A stretch of DNA of 64,000 nt from Blastobasis lacticolella (GCA_905147135.1 LR990049.1:12231428-12295427), one strand, 5' to 3'. Shown: positions 34,260 through 45,964, counted from the first letter of the stretch. Program-made: numbers and translations. The notes: generated from the sequence alone by a model not told the origin.

Positions 34260-35640
34260 ACCGCCGACCCAAAATTCCTATAGGTAAGATCGCTCAATGA
34301 TAATCTTATTTAAAAACTGTGTAGGCACACTGAATACAAAGAAAATTTGAATTGTAAAAGTATTTCCTGAACGATGTAGCTAATGTAAAGTTAGATAAAA
34401 GTCCCCACGAGATGATTGTTTAACTTGAAACGCTGATTTTTCACTAAAATAAACGAGCAAAGACCGCGTTTATACGTTTCTTTCGCAAGCGCAAAGGTAC
34501 GGGAATTACCCTGTCTTTGTAATGCTAATTTTAAAACCAAGGAATTCATTTTTTATTCATAAGTTTTTCTGCTCCGAAGCCCACAGTCAGAGCAGCCAAG
34601 TATTTTGCGATGAGTTTTAAAAGGCTGAAGTTGTTCGTACTACTGCTGTGTGCTTATTTTTTGACTCCTCTGTTTTTAGTTTGGTTAGGTACATCGCTCG
34701 AGCTTAAATTAACAGATATACCTATTTAAAGTATTTATTATTTTCTCACACAAATCTTTCCTCTTCCCCTCGGACCTCGACTAAGAGTAGACGCAAACAA
34801 AACCACGTTACTCATTTTAAAATATTATTTTAATCAAATTTCATCAACTATAAAATCACGGAAATAATAGGAGCGGAGTGCAGAATTCGGACTGTTGAGG
34901 GCGGGCTTGTGTGTGTGAATACCGCTGTCGCGTCGTTACCTCCGCGGAGTAAGTGATTTACCGATTTACTTCACACTGGCACATTGTCTTTTGTGACAAG
35001 CGGAACTGTGTTTGTGTGCGACCAAACTTCACCGGAGACGACCTACAGAAGGCGCACGCGTTGCACCGAGGGCGGTGTACTGACTGCTCTGCGTGTTTAT
35101 GCGACCCTGGTACTTTTGGACTGCATTGCTTCTATCGTTTTGAGTGTTGTAACATATATTCCTCGACTGAGAAATATCAGCCAAAGCATGGCTGTATGAT
35201 GACTGATACCCTTTGCCGAAATGTCAATTTTAGAAAACTAAACGCTGGTGTTGCTGACATAAAACTAATTTTATGCAAAAATAAATAAAGTATAAACATT
35301 TTATTTATGGTTTATTCCATTTAATTTTTTCTTTAAATATTTTACATTCTATAACTGAAATGTTATAGAATGGATGATTGGTTTTATCTCAGAATCACCA
35401 AATTGGTCTTTAGTCTTTTTATTACAGGTTCCGATGGAGTTGAATCGGAATTACGTCAATTTATATTACTTAAATTCGTTTCAGGTTGCCTGTAATCCTT
35501 TTATTTGGGTGAAACTTGGCTTTCACCTTAATTTAATTTGTTCGTTTCTAGCGTCACCGTTTGGCTGTATGATTTTTAACCTTTCGCTGAATTTGGAAAA
35601 AAGTTATAACTTGAGAACCCCAAGCCGTTTTTTTTTGTTA
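34260..35640. other. Unassigned DNA with GC-rich patch and small hairpin
   Basis: 34870-35130 is GC-richer and holds a Cys-rich 111-residue frame (34953-35288) with no family resemblance. A perfect 11-bp-arm hairpin, cattctataac / gttatagaatg, lies at 35345-35372. Confidence 0.35.
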
Positions 35641-35649
35641 TGAGTCTTA

Positions 35650-36540
35650 TCGTCGAATATGTTAGGACGGAGGCCGAGGAATAAAGCCCGGAGCACGCGG
35701 GTTCTCGGTCCTTTTGCCTGACCGAAGCCCCCGAAGTCACTCGTGTCTTGTAAAAAATAAATACCTAGTGAATCTCGTAAGTGTTATCGGAGCCGCTAGA
35801 TTTCATTGTTGTTTGTTTGCGCGGTGCTAATTTCTAAATATTTTCAGCTGAACCAGTCAGAACGAGTATAATTATAGTAAATATTGTGGAAAGTGTCCTC
35901 GAGTTTTCCACCGGCTACGTCCTGCCCGAAAGGCGGCCACGCACATGCGACTGCGCAGCACATTTGCTAGCCTGTCGCCATCCCAAACAAACGGGACACC
36001 GCGGTAGTTGGTGGTGAGAGTATCCTCACAAGAATTCCCACCCGACGTAGTGTAGGAGTCCTAGTGTACAGTCCCGCGCCCAGTTGCCTACGCACGTCGC
36101 CAGTGGCCGCGACGCGTAGGAAGCCTTGGAACCCGCTTCCTACAGGAGGTGCTTGGTACCAGCCAATAATTGGGTAACGGCTGCAATTTGGCTGTGGTTC
36201 ACTTGCCGTCTGCTTGGAGCAGTTTTGGCCAGCTGCTTCAGGGGATGCCTCTACTCGATTTTAGTCGAGGCTCCAAAGGACAGTCAGCTGAGTTAACCTA
36301 AATATCAAATATTATAGACTTCTCGTATGCGTTATCGATCACACTTTCGATGTAACCCTTGTATACGTATAATCTGTAATTTGATTATTTCTAAACCGCG
36401 ATAACCTAAGGACATTTTGTGTATAATCCAAACCCAACGCTAATAAAGCAGTTCTTTCAAATTTAAACACCTTCTTTCATTCCGAGCCTCTAGGTTAAGC
36501 GCAACTTCACTCAATAAAATTATAAACATTACAGTGTTGC
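35650..36540. other. GC-rich unidentified block, possibly transposon-derived
   Basis: Composition differs sharply from the neighbourhood (for example cggaggccgaggaataaagc and ctgtcgccatcccaaacaaa). It ends with two polyadenylation-like stretches (aataaagc near 36442, aataaaattataaacattac near 36514). No long open frame is present. An untranslated LINE region or a solo LTR is possible, but no second copy, primer site or terminal duplication is visible here. Confidence 0.25.
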
Positions 36541-36543
36541 GTA

Positions 36544-36860
36544 CCTTTTTACGCTACGCTTATTTTTTGCCCACTGCTTACCAGCTACTACCAACGCATC
36601 TAGGAGACCCTGCTATTTTTAGACTGCATGCTGCTTACGCTACCTACGCATTTTGTCTACTGCTTACCTGCTACTGGTGACGCATATGTGTGATCTTGAT
36701 GTTCTTCAACTTCATGGCTGCTGCTTACAACAGGTATCTAATACAGTTTTCTTCGCTACGTACTAACTGATTACCGGGTACCTCCGACGCGTTTTTACTG
36801 CTCTGGTACCTTTGACTTGCATGCTACTGCGGCTTAAAACGTGTACTGCTTGCTTTTTTA
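36544..36860. repeat. Degenerate direct repeat, about 86-bp spacing
   Basis: ctgcttaccagctactacca (36574) and ctgcttacctgctactggtg (36660) are followed by the same acgcat. Related words (ttttacgctac, acgca) recur through to 36870. An old, decayed tandem repeat. Confidence 0.5.
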
Positions 36861-36897
36861 CGCTACCAACGCAACGCACCTACTGTCTACCGTACTA

Positions 36898-37428
36898 CCG
36901 ATCAATTCGAAGTGGATGGTTCTCAGAGCAAAATGTCGACGTGAGAAAAACGTCCACAGCGTAAAATGGCATGGAGCAAAACGTCCTCAAATAAAAAGGT
37001 ACTGCATTAAAAAAGCAAAATATCCTTGTTACAAAACAAACGCAATTGAAATAGTCGTGGACTCAAAACGTCAGCAATTTAAAAAGTACTCTACACATTA
37101 GTGATGATGATCATCATCATCATGGCATTAATGTCCCAGTTGTATTGTTGCGCACGAGGGCCCGGGTACGCCTTGACCATGATCCAGGATTTAGCAGATC
37201 AGGTAAATATAGTAGACCGACTGCCATCTGACCTCCGTAACTCAGCTACCAGGGACAACTTTTGCCGTTAATTTACGTCCAATGCTAATGTGTTTAATAG
37301 TGTCGGTGGCCTGGGTAAGGTAGTAAAAATTATTTGAGGAGGTTTTGCTCCCATGCCATTTTACGCTGTGGACGTTTTTCTAACGTCGACATTTTGCTCT
37401 GAGAACCACCCACTCCGAATTGATAACG
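36898..37428. repeat. Inverted repeat with about 95-bp arms around a SINE fragment
   Basis: 36898-36995 and 37331-37428 are reverse complements with few differences: ggttctcagagcaaaatgtc, gacgtgagaaaaacgtccac and agcgtaaaatggcatggagc are mirrored. Each arm is itself made of roughly 17-bp units of 'gcaaaacgtcc' type, and this unit continues to about 37090. The spacer contains a SINE family 1 tail (37105-37260) and a fragment of its head (37301-37320). Confidence 0.75.
37105..37260 (-). repeat. tRNA-headed SINE, family 1 (3' part)
   Basis: Begins at a (gat/cat) simple repeat (37102-37122). Then come gcattaatgtcccagttgta, cgcacgagggcccgggtac, catgatccaggatttagcag and actgccatctgacctccgta. Confidence 0.75.
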
Positions 37429-37434
37429 ATCACT

Positions 37435-37765
37435 AAACACACTGGTACTACTGATAAACCTCGTTGCTGAATGGAGTTTTTATCTTCCTGGTAAACTAAA
37501 GATATTACTGGAAAAGAAAGATTGAGTTGGGTGACTTTCGCATATAAAAATAAACTTTTGTACTTAAAATTTCCTATTAAAATGGAAAATACTCTGAACA
37601 AATCTGCATCAGAGTCTAACATCATGGATCTAACTACATCGCCTAATCAAGTTTACAAACGTAATACGCAGAGAACCAGATTACGACAGTGATTTTAGTG
37701 TCTTTAAAGAAGAATGAAAACAATGATCTCCTCTCTCATAGCAGAATAAAATGCTGAAATAAAAA
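37435..37765. other. Unassigned DNA
   Basis: Nothing recognised; the 81-residue minus frame 37380-37625 overlaps the inverted repeat and is not credible as a gene. Confidence 0.4.
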
Positions 37766-37767
37766 AG

Positions 37768-38098
37768 ACAAGAGAGAGGTAGGGGCGTAGGGCATAGCGG
37801 GGTATACCGTTCGAATTGGAGCCGCCCGACTGGGGAAGTACCTCCACCTTACAGAATACCGCAGCTAAACAATACTCTTTTAAATAGTATTGTGTTTCTG
37901 CCGGTGAGTAAGGTTTTCAGAGCTCCATGGGGAACCGTGGCTTTGGCAGTGGAGGGATATTTGCCTTTTTGCTGCCAGAGTAACGTGTTATAGAGGTGGA
38001 CAACGCATTGGCGATAGTCTCGGTGTTGCTAATGTCTATAGGCAGTGGTGACAACTTTCCATCAGGTGGCCCGCTTGCCTGTTTGCCTATCGTAAGAA
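37768..38098 (+). repeat. SINE-like element, about 330 bp, A-tailed
   Basis: gaggtaggggcgtagggcat, the cgaattggagccgcccgact / ggggaagtacctccacctta block, tttctgccggtgagtaaggt, then gcgatagtctcggtgttgct and aactttccatcaggtggccc, ending in an A tract (38095-38105). The full-length minus-strand relative is 49268-49617; tails alone are at 10718, 31068 and 56384. Commonly seen in Lepidoptera; I cannot decide between a SINE and the terminus of a CR1-type LINE. Confidence 0.8.
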
Positions 38099-38117
38099 AA
38101 AAAAAATACCCTCATTT

Positions 38118-38699
38118 ATGGAAATACAGAACACCAATGCAAGCATCGAAAAGTCTGTTGCTTTTCTAGCGGGTCAAAACAAAGAGATGAGACAACAAAA
38201 AAAACAAATGGAATTACAAACCAGGAAGGACAGAGACTACATAACTGTTTTAGAAGACAGGCTTGAGGATTTACAGCGTGGTAGCCGCAAGGCAAATATC
38301 TAGATTAAGAATGTACCACGGCAACCAAAAGAAGCCAAAGCAGATTTGATAAATATGGTCAATGGTCATGGCATTATCCAAAACCATCGACATAAATATG
38401 GCAAAAGGGGATAAATGATATATTTAGAGTCCAAGGTAAACGAGACAAACCGATAAATATTGAAATTACATATATTAAAAATGACGAAATCATTCAACGT
38501 CAAACACAAGGAAAATCTATGCACAAAACATATCGGTTATACATCAGACGAATATACACCGATCTTTGTATCGGAGCAACTCACTGTAGCGCGACTACAC
38601 TTTCTTGCATGAGATCTGAGGAACGAGGCATATAAGTACTGCTGGACGGCTTACGGACGAGTATATGTTAGGAGAGACGAAGATTCCCTATTGTTTTAA
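38118..38699 (+). pseudogene. LINE ORF1-like protein (coiled coil plus FP-like region), broken
   Basis: The first 61 residues (38118-38300) give a charged, heptad-like stretch, KEMRQQKKQMELQTRKDRDY followed by LEDRLEDLQRGSRK. This is the coiled coil that starts the ORF1 of many lepidopteran LINEs. Beyond a stop at 38301 the reading continues with IKNVPRQPKEAKADLINMV and, after frameshifts, SFNVKHKENLCTKHIGYTSD, TPIFVSEQLTVARLHFLA and a NEAYKYCWTAYGRVYVRRDE end. These match the nucleic-acid-binding C-terminal region usually shown for such ORF1 proteins, related to the FP-type domain. At least one stop and two shifts make it non-functional. It directly follows the A-tail of the preceding SINE-like element. 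Confidence 0.75.
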
Positions 38700-38702
38700 T
38701 CA

Positions 38703-39145
38703 AGAGTGAGGCACAAGTACAAAGTCTAATGATGTCTGATTGACTATGTTCACTATTTTATCCCAAATTCACATTCTTATACCGGAATGCAATTTATAAT
38801 ATTTCTATTTATAGATTTAAGAATAGATTTGTAATAATTATAAGTAATAAAATAAACTTTACTAAAAATATGCACATAGATACATTTATACATCATACAA
38901 ACACACGCATATAAGACAACATACAAATATTAATAGAACTACAAAAACAATATGTACCTACTTTACATATATGCTATGATATACATAAACATAAACCGAA
39001 ACTATATTTAAACAAACAAACCCAAAATAACATACAAAAGTCAATAACATTACTACATACAAAACATGTACCTATCGTTGTACCTACATATATATACAAA
39101 TAAGCCTTTTCTAGAGAAAATCCATGGCAATTCACTAAAAAGCTA
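38703..39145. other. AT-rich inter-ORF region of the LINE
   Basis: Between the ORF1 remains and the endonuclease fragment lies very AT-rich sequence with many 'acatac' words and no coding signal. It may be the LINE's own linker or a later expansion. Confidence 0.4.
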
Positions 39146-39147
39146 TT

Positions 39148-39690
39148 ATGGATAGCACACTACGCACAATGAACGACTTAGATAAGCTAGAAGTCGCACA
39201 AGTGCACGTTGGTGACATTAAATATATTTTTAATGTAATAACTGTCGTCAACACTGACTTTACAATATATTCACAAAATATAAGAAGCATTTATGCAAAC
39301 GTGGAAAAAATATACTTACAAATAAATATTACACAGCTAAAATGTGAAGTCGGCATGATAGTTCTCACTGAATGCAGATTAAACCCAAATAAGAACTTGC
39401 CAGTAATAAAAAACAACTATGTCGAGAGTAATGTAACTGTCGACATCGGTCGACGTCAGTCGATATTAGTCGTCCCGTGACCATGATGCATGCAACTGTG
39501 TCGAAATATCAGGCTACTCGTCAACAAAGGTACGCGTTAAGAAACCCGAAACGTACCCTTAAAATCTTACTTTTTACCGAGAGCATATAACAAATGAAGT
39601 TCTAACTGCATAATTATCAAAATGACACTCATGTCTCCAATTTCGAGATATATTTGTTAAATATAAATGTGTCCGATACTACACAACCTT
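39148..39690 (+). pseudogene. LINE endonuclease N-terminus (broken)
   Basis: The frame contains DFTIYSQNIRSIYANVEKIY and, further on, GMIVLTECRLNPNKNLPVI. These correspond to the start of an apurinic-type endonuclease domain: the SQN-I-RS motif with the catalytic Asn, and the LTE(C/T)xL motif with the catalytic Glu. The frame stops at 39480, and weaker continuation (for example NCVEISGYSSTKVRVKKPE) appears in another frame. No reverse transcriptase follows. It is probably ORF2 of the same LINE as 38118-38699. Confidence 0.65.
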
Positions 39691-39699
39691 CCCCTAGTA

Positions 39700-42480
39700 G
39701 GTTAAATGCACAACATTACAACCGCAAATACAGGTATCTATGTTACAGCTTACTGTTGGGGCTTAGTACCTACATACCTCGCAGGATATATTATAGCGTC
39801 CCGAACTGAGAAAAGACCCTTCCACGAGAGAGAATTACAAATAGATACTGATCTCATTCAGGAGCGGGTTTTCATTGCGAAGAGCCAATATTCGATACTT
39901 CTCCGAATGGCACACTTTTACATTTGGACTGCTCCTCATTGACGATTCAACCCTTGCGCGGTCGAACAAACTGGATTAGTCCGGGACATGTTCGCTCGCA
40001 GGGGAAATAAATTGATTTTTTTTTTGTATTTTGTTGTGTTCCCAACTCGCGTCCGCAATAACGGGCCACAATGAAAAATAATAACACACGCAAGATTGGA
40101 CGGGCGAAACGTTTGATGTGGACGCGTTGTTGCGCATGTGTCGATCATTGTAGGGATGGATGCCTTACACTACATACCTACCACGAAACTGGATCATCTT
40201 ACAGCTGACATCATTTTCACCTACCCTATCATACCCTAGCCTAACCTTACCCCTAATCTTACCCTACACTAACCTACATTTTTCTCGCAAACAAACTTTG
40301 CCCTGAAAATTACAAACCTAACAAAAATAATTCGTTATATAGCTGCATTCGTTCTAAAATTATGCGCGACATGCAACATTTGTTGCAACACCTTATTTTA
40401 TATTATTGCAATTTTCCTAGTAATCACAAATTTTTCTGATTATAAAATATAGCCAATGTTACTCGCTGATATTGTAGCTTTTTATTGGTGAAAGTAAATT
40501 TTAAATCAATTAAGGAGTTTTTTAAGTTTATCCATTGCAAACAAACATACAAATCTTACATGTTATAATATTACTGTAGACTGTTTAGCTTTCTCCCGCC
40601 CGTCAATGGTTTAGCAGCACTTATACAAAAATCATAGTAACGAGTACTGTCCTCCTCAATTGATATCACTTAACTACACATAAAAATACAAGTACAGCTA
40701 TGGCACTCAATTCAATGGACGTTTTGTGTTGACCTTTTTTTAAAGTTCGATTGAAATGTAGTAGAGATGGAGCTGTACCACTTCAGGCATATAAATTTCC
40801 CGGGTGAACCTCGTATTTTTATTGTAATCGAATGATAATGTAATATTTTACACATATACTATACGCTAGAGACCCATTTTATGTGAGTTTAAGAATCTCC
40901 GAACCCTCATGCGCAAAACACTGTCCAACCTTCTCATATGAGAATGACCACAACCCGTTCTGTTTTTACCCTGACTATGAAAAATCCATCACAACTTTTT
41001 CATGTCGTTAGCGAATTTGGGCTCGGTAAAAAAATTGTCTGCCGACGGTACAACACATGCGGCATATTGATTGAAGTTTCTTTTGAGAGTTTGTTTTGTG
41101 GTCTGTACAGATAAAAAGTTTGCCACAAAAACGTCTAAAGAACACAAACAAAGAACTTAGAAGATATTCTGATTATACGAGACACCAAACCAATCCTCTA
41201 TTATAGGGAGAAAACAAACAGGATATAAATAAACGACCAAATACAAAACTAAACAAAGAGACCTTCATTTTCTATGTTCAAATACAATTCAATTTTCTGG
41301 GAGGACTTTCTTGTTAGTTCGCGGACTCATAAGTGCATATTTGCTCAAGGGATAGAAAATCCTTGTCTGAGGAAATTGTGTTGATCGGATTGGATGACGG
41401 CGCTGAGTCGTGTTTGGTGGCTCGCAAGGTTTTACTGGCGCAAATGCGCAAGGCACAAACTGATTTTAATTTGCGTAACAGATTTTGGAAAAAAAATATA
41501 AAACGGGAAGTTATAGCGACTGCAAGTCAAGCGTGGAAAGTTTTTGATTTGTTTTCTGTGACTTTGACGTTTATGTTGGAATTTGGTGTAGGTAGAAGAA
41601 TTGGGTAATGGATAAACTAGAGTTTATTGACAAACTGGGAAATGGACGAACGAAGACGGAATAGACGAACTGGGAATTGGAGGAACGGGGTCCAAATTTA
41701 TATTTACGTAGTAAGTAATTTCTTTATGTTGGTTTATTGCATTAAAACATTTTACTGTGTATGTCACTACACCACCGACTAAATAAATTAGTTAGTGGAA
41801 GCGCATCGCAATCTGCAGCAATTTCTGAGTATCCACACACAAAGACTGCCAGACATAAACCTGCAAACGGAGCTGATTAGGAATGAAAGCTTGTGCCAAC
41901 AAAGGACTAGTGATCACCACTATTTACGCGCGATAGCCGCCAGGCATCAGTTACGTTCAGACAGCTAGTCATTTCGCATGAAATTATGACGACCATTACC
42001 CATTCAACCATTCATATTACGGCTCACTTCTATTCCTGCTTAGTTCGAGCTTCATAGCCAATTTCGAAGCTGTGAATTATCGGCTGATTAATGCGTTGTC
42101 GAATACACCTGAGATCGGTAAATTTCACGAATCGAAATGACGGATCCATCGCAAATGTACGCAATACGTACGCTGTAAATGTGCTCTGTTGTGAGGGAAT
42201 ACGTCAGATCGTATGCGATGCATAAATAGTACGTATAGTAGAAAATATTGTCCAAGGTACAGTGCCCACTATTTACGCACTAGACATCTGGGTTCAGCAT
42301 GAGATTTCCATAATCCGTACAGCTAAAATAGTATTTCGGTAAAAAACAACTAACTAATTTATATAGTGTTATTTCTCATGCACGGCACCTTTGACAAGTA
42401 AATTGTGACATTTAAAATAACATAAACATTATTATTTGAAATTTTGATAGTTGGTAGATAGATTTTATTTCGTACTAGTG
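39700..42480. other. Unassigned DNA, about 2.8 kb
   Basis: No gene supported. The 91-residue frame 41333-41608 is rather basic and well-formed but has no recognised domain or clear splice sites. 40208-40272 is a TACCC-rich stretch like that in family H. Confidence 0.35.
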
Positions 42481-42484
42481 GACC

Positions 42485-42670
42485 CGGGGCCACCCCCCTT
42501 TACCCCTATCTACCCTTTCTTCTTGATTATAAACCTTCCCCTTGAATGACTCTATTAATAATCTATTGTTGAAAGCATTAAAATCCGTTGCGCAGTTTAA
42601 AAGATCTAAACGTACATGTATACATAGGAACAGACGGCGAAAAGCGACTTTGTTTTATACTATGTATAAA
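42485..42670 (-). repeat. Dispersed repeat family H
   Basis: ttacccctatctaccctttc, gattataaaccttccccttg, attaaaatccgttgcgcagt and actttgttttatactatgta match 16626-16790 in order and orientation. Confidence 0.7.
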
Positions 42671-42859
42671 TTTAGACGAAGTGTTTCGCATAAACCAATG
42701 AACTAAATAGTTTTCGTAAGTACCCCTACTAGTACTACTACCCCCAGGGGGCGCGCCGCGATTGCAACTCCAGCTTAAACTTTACGGACTCACCCATATT
42801 CTGAAACGTTACTGTAAGGTCTCACAGTGTACGCGTACGCACAGTTCCAACTGAGTCAC

Positions 42860-42892
42860 CGCCACTCAAGTATTGGCAACACTTGAGTGGCG
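42860..42892. repeat. Perfect 12-bp-arm hairpin
   Basis: cgccactcaagt (42860-42871) and acttgagtggcg (42881-42892) around a 9-nt loop. It could be a remnant of a palindromic element or a structural element; nothing else identifies it. Confidence 0.75.
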
Positions 42893-43029
42893 CTTGGCAC
42901 TATACGCCCGGCAAAATAAACAAAACAGACCAATCACATAGCCGTATTGAACGCTACTTACCTAATATTAGATAGGATTACGGATTCGTATAATATTTTC
43001 TCGTATTTGGAACGGATGCCGTGCTCTTA

Positions 43030-43250
43030 CTAATATTATAAAAGGGATATAGTCAGTGTGTTTGCTCTCCCTTCACGGCGAAATGGAGCATCCCGTTGGT
43101 CTGATTTTTGACACAGATATAGTTCAAAGGGCGGAAAAGGATTTATGAGGGCTGGGGTTATCCTCTATATAAATATCATAACTTCTTCTGTGATATATCC
43201 GAACAGACTACTAAAAATGTAAATCTGCAGTTTCGTGGCGGTGTGGAAGG
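43030..43250 (+). repeat. Dispersed repeat, 'aatattataaa' family (Helitron- or MITE-like)
   Basis: Starts ctaatattataaaagggata, includes tttgctctcccttcacggc and gagcatcccgttggtctgat, then a block around ttatgagggctggggttatc. This matches my memory of a common lepidopteran non-autonomous repeat beginning taatattataaa. The opening word recurs at 45332. Confidence 0.5.
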
Positions 43251-43259
43251 AGCAAAAAC

Positions 43260-44580
43260 TATTTTATTAATATACCTTAAAAACAATAGTATTTAAAAAA
43301 ATCACGTTATTGTGAACTCCTTGTTTGACTGCAACTTTGAATATGTTATTATATAATAGGTATGCCTAGGAGAAAGCTTCGAGTTGCAGTATTTTTTATA
43401 ATAATGGGAGGCAAGCCGGCTAGCGGATCACCTGATCTTAAATGATCACCGCCTTCCTTAAAGGTAGAACCGCAATAAATTGATTGTGTAATTGCTAGTA
43501 TAACATAGACTGGACAACTTGGTTTAAAAAGTTAGATTTCCAAACAACATAGTTTCTAAACTTTAAAATCAAATGAGTAATGTTTACAGTTTGAGAGCAA
43601 CTGTTTTAATAACAGTTTTGGAACATACATATTGACCCAAACCAATCAATCACTTATTGTAACTTAGAAGGACATAATACGAGTATGTTTTGTCTATAAT
43701 TAATAAAATTATGTGAAACTGAGCTGGAGAATTGTAAGAATAGTTGGTTTGTTGATATTGTTATTCTTGATACATTATTTACTATTGTTATCTGTTCATT
43801 ACAAAATCAAATGTAGATCTATTTTCCTACTGAATATAAATCTTCTGTATGATTTTATCATAATAGTATGGTATGTACGCAGACATAACGTTCAATATTA
43901 TATTAGGCGTACAATAGATCAACTAAAGTTTAGCTACACAAAAATGAAGTAACAACTCCGAATCCGGTCGAAAGTGATGCTCATATTTGAGTTCCGCCCC
44001 ATCGGGGCTACGAATAGCTAAATAGGGCCAACTTTTCAGAAATAACTGACGGGTTGTTGGAAAGAGTTGGTGGATTGTTAGTAGACAATCCGTCAACAGC
44101 AGTCGCACATGGCGGGAAGACGTATCGTGTTGCTTATTTGAGCCGCGGTCACTCGCCGCCCGCGCCTAAATTGATTCAGGTCGAGCGGGCGACGGGTTAA
44201 ATTTGCTGTACACTTCTGTTTCAAAACACGCGTTGACCCTGAAGGTACCTGGAGTTGGACAATGGACATGTTGACTTTGTCCCTGCCTGCCCCTGCTGGT
44301 AGACTAAAGCGTGAGTTTTATGTTGCTAGCTTTTGCTTGTGCAAATGTTCCCGAAACCATATTGGTTTTTCGGATAAATAATATTATTGTTAGCTTTATG
44401 CTGTGACACTTTGCGTTAAAGTTACGAACACCTATACAAGTATATATCCTTGCAATATTTCGCATTTCGAAATTTAGTGAGTACTCAAATTTAAACAAGA
44501 AATTTATGGTAGTTTACTTTATTTGACTTGCTGACTTTATAAATAATAAAGTATTATTTACGCACTTGTTATCGAAGTTA
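43260..44580. other. Mostly unassigned DNA
   Basis: 43400-43465 resembles the 'cacctgat' tail in reverse (gggaggcaagccggctagcg, gatcacctgatctt). Frames at 43713-43952 and 43923-44108 are not recognisable. Confidence 0.4.
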
Positions 44581-44583
44581 AAG

Positions 44584-44770
44584 CGTGCGGCTAAGGAATA
44601 TAACGCGTTACCTGCGAGTGTGTTCCCTGATCATTATAATTTAGACGCCTTCAAGGCTAGAGGGAATAGGCTGTTCCTAAACAGACATGCTCCATCATCA
44701 GCAGCATCGTCACTTACCACTAGGTGAGATGGAGGTCAAATGCCTTGCTAGTCTTATAATAAAAAAAGTT
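44584..44770 (+). pseudogene. CR1/Rex-like LINE, last 47 codons and 3' end
   Basis: Plus frame from 44584 reads [19 protein letters not shown], then [19 protein letters not shown] and SSLTTR with a stop at 44725-44727. It is the same C-terminus as the minus-strand fragment at 8630-9005. It is followed by the matching 3' sequence gagatggaggtcaaatgcct and an A tract at 44760-44767. It is uninterrupted over its short length but lacks everything upstream. Confidence 0.8.
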
Positions 44771-45066
44771 ACGAGCATAAACTAGTTAGAAAAACATAAG
44801 TATAAGATCTCAATAACTCGTCTTTCCTATTGTAAGCTCCTTAAAACTCGTACCAACGCAACCGACAACTGCACGAAAACTGCACACAAACCAAAAGAAG
44901 GCCTCAATTAAGCCGGTACACATTAAACAAACCGTGCACCGCCCTAGGTGTCAGTTATGAATGTTACGTTATTATGCATGCAGTAATAAGGTGCAACAAT
45001 GCTCGCAGCGAATGGTAGCCGGGGCTGGAGTATAATGTGAGACTCAGGAGCAGAAAGCCCATTTAC

Positions 45067-45298
45067 CTTCTGTAGTGGCTTTGTGTACGGAGACTGGGGT
45101 TAAGCATCGCGACGCTCCAGACACAATGGCTCGGACCTTTTTTAAAATGCCCCTTTCATTCCTCGCTAGCAATTCCCGAAACAAAATGGGTTCGAGTTGA
45201 TCAAACGGTTCCCGTATTGTTGGGTATGTTTTGGGACGAAATGAGTCGTCTTCGGGTGCGGCCGCGTCGTGATTTCCGTCGTCGCTTCTAGCGGACAT
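45067..45298 (-). CDS. Candidate 5' coding exon of an unknown gene
   Basis: An ATG at 45296-45298 in a reasonable context (gcgaagatgtcc, purine at -3) opens a frame of 84 residues. The first 77 or so lie before a good splice donor: the exon would end in gaag at 45067, followed by GTAAAT (45061-45066 on the plus strand reads atttac). The peptide starts MSARSDDGNHDAAAPEDDSF, acidic and disordered-looking, then has IREPFDQLEPILFRELLARN and ILKKVRAIVSGASR, which could form helices. G+C is visibly higher than in the flanks, as expected for coding DNA. I recognise no domain, and no downstream exon was found on the minus strand. A Helitron-like repeat lies immediately upstream (45325-45540). An unannotated transposon fragment or chance frame is the alternative. 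Confidence 0.3.
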
Positions 45299-45324
45299 CT
45301 TCGCAATTCGTTGTGTCTTACGTC

Positions 45325-45540
45325 GTTATCTATACTAATATTATAAAGAGAAAAGATTTGATTGTTTAGTTGTTTGTAATGGATAAAGTCTAAAACTACT
45401 TAACCAATTTTAAAATTATTTTTGCTAGAGAAAGCTACGTTATCAGCGAGTAACATAGGCTATAGTATTTCCCGATAGGCAATGATTCCGACAGGAACGG
45501 GTCCGGAACTTAGTAAACAAGCTGCGTAAACGAAGTCGCG
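45325..45540 (+). mobile_element. Non-autonomous repeat, Helitron-like
   Basis: Opens tatactaatattataaagag, passes ttgattgtttagttgtttgt, ccaattttaaaattattttt and gaaagctacgttatcagcga, and ends aacgaagtcgcgagcaaaat. In Lepidoptera this arrangement (taatattataaa at one end, cgaagtcgcgggcaa at the other) belongs to an abundant non-coding family that I remember as Helitron-derived. Confidence 0.55.
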
Positions 45541-45544
45541 AGCA

Positions 45545-45770
45545 AAATAGTATTCTAAATGCGAAGGATTGTAAGGATGCATGTATGAATATTTATACTC
45601 CTTCTCGCAAAAAACTACTGAACGTATTTGCATGAAATTTGTCAGTAACAGTTATAGCCCAAAATACTACATAGCAAAGTGGTTCCTAGGAGAATGTGTC
45701 CGGAACATTATAACCGAATTTTACGAAGTCGCGTGCAAAAGCTATCATCTAAAACAGCATCAACAGCTTA
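45545..45770 (+). mobile_element. Second, diverged copy of a Helitron-like repeat
   Basis: aaaaaactactgaacgtatt, gcatgaaatttgtcagtaac and acgaagtcgcgtgcaaaagc. The order parallels 45325-45540, so the two copies lie in tandem on one strand. The 75-residue frame here is a by-product. Confidence 0.5.
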
Positions 45771-45964
45771 GTGTTTTAGTGTCAAACTCGTCACGTAATC
45801 TCAAATAATCCTATTCTTAAATTATCTCCTTCCTAGATGGCTTTATTTTTAAATGCTCCCATGAACGATCTGTCTATCTAGCAACGGGACTGTCTGGGAA
45901 TGGGATTTTCTTTACAGTTTAAAAACCAAACCTTTTACATATTTTACGCATGCTTATGCTTCCC

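Noticed and set aside
34953..35288. Cys-rich secreted peptide
   Set aside because: Cysteines are numerous, but there is no signal peptide, no regular cysteine spacing and no family resemblance.
36540..36544. LTR retrotransposon with paired LTRs around 35.6-36.9 kb
   Set aside because: No second copy of the GC-rich block, no primer-binding site, polypurine tract or gag/pol frame is visible.
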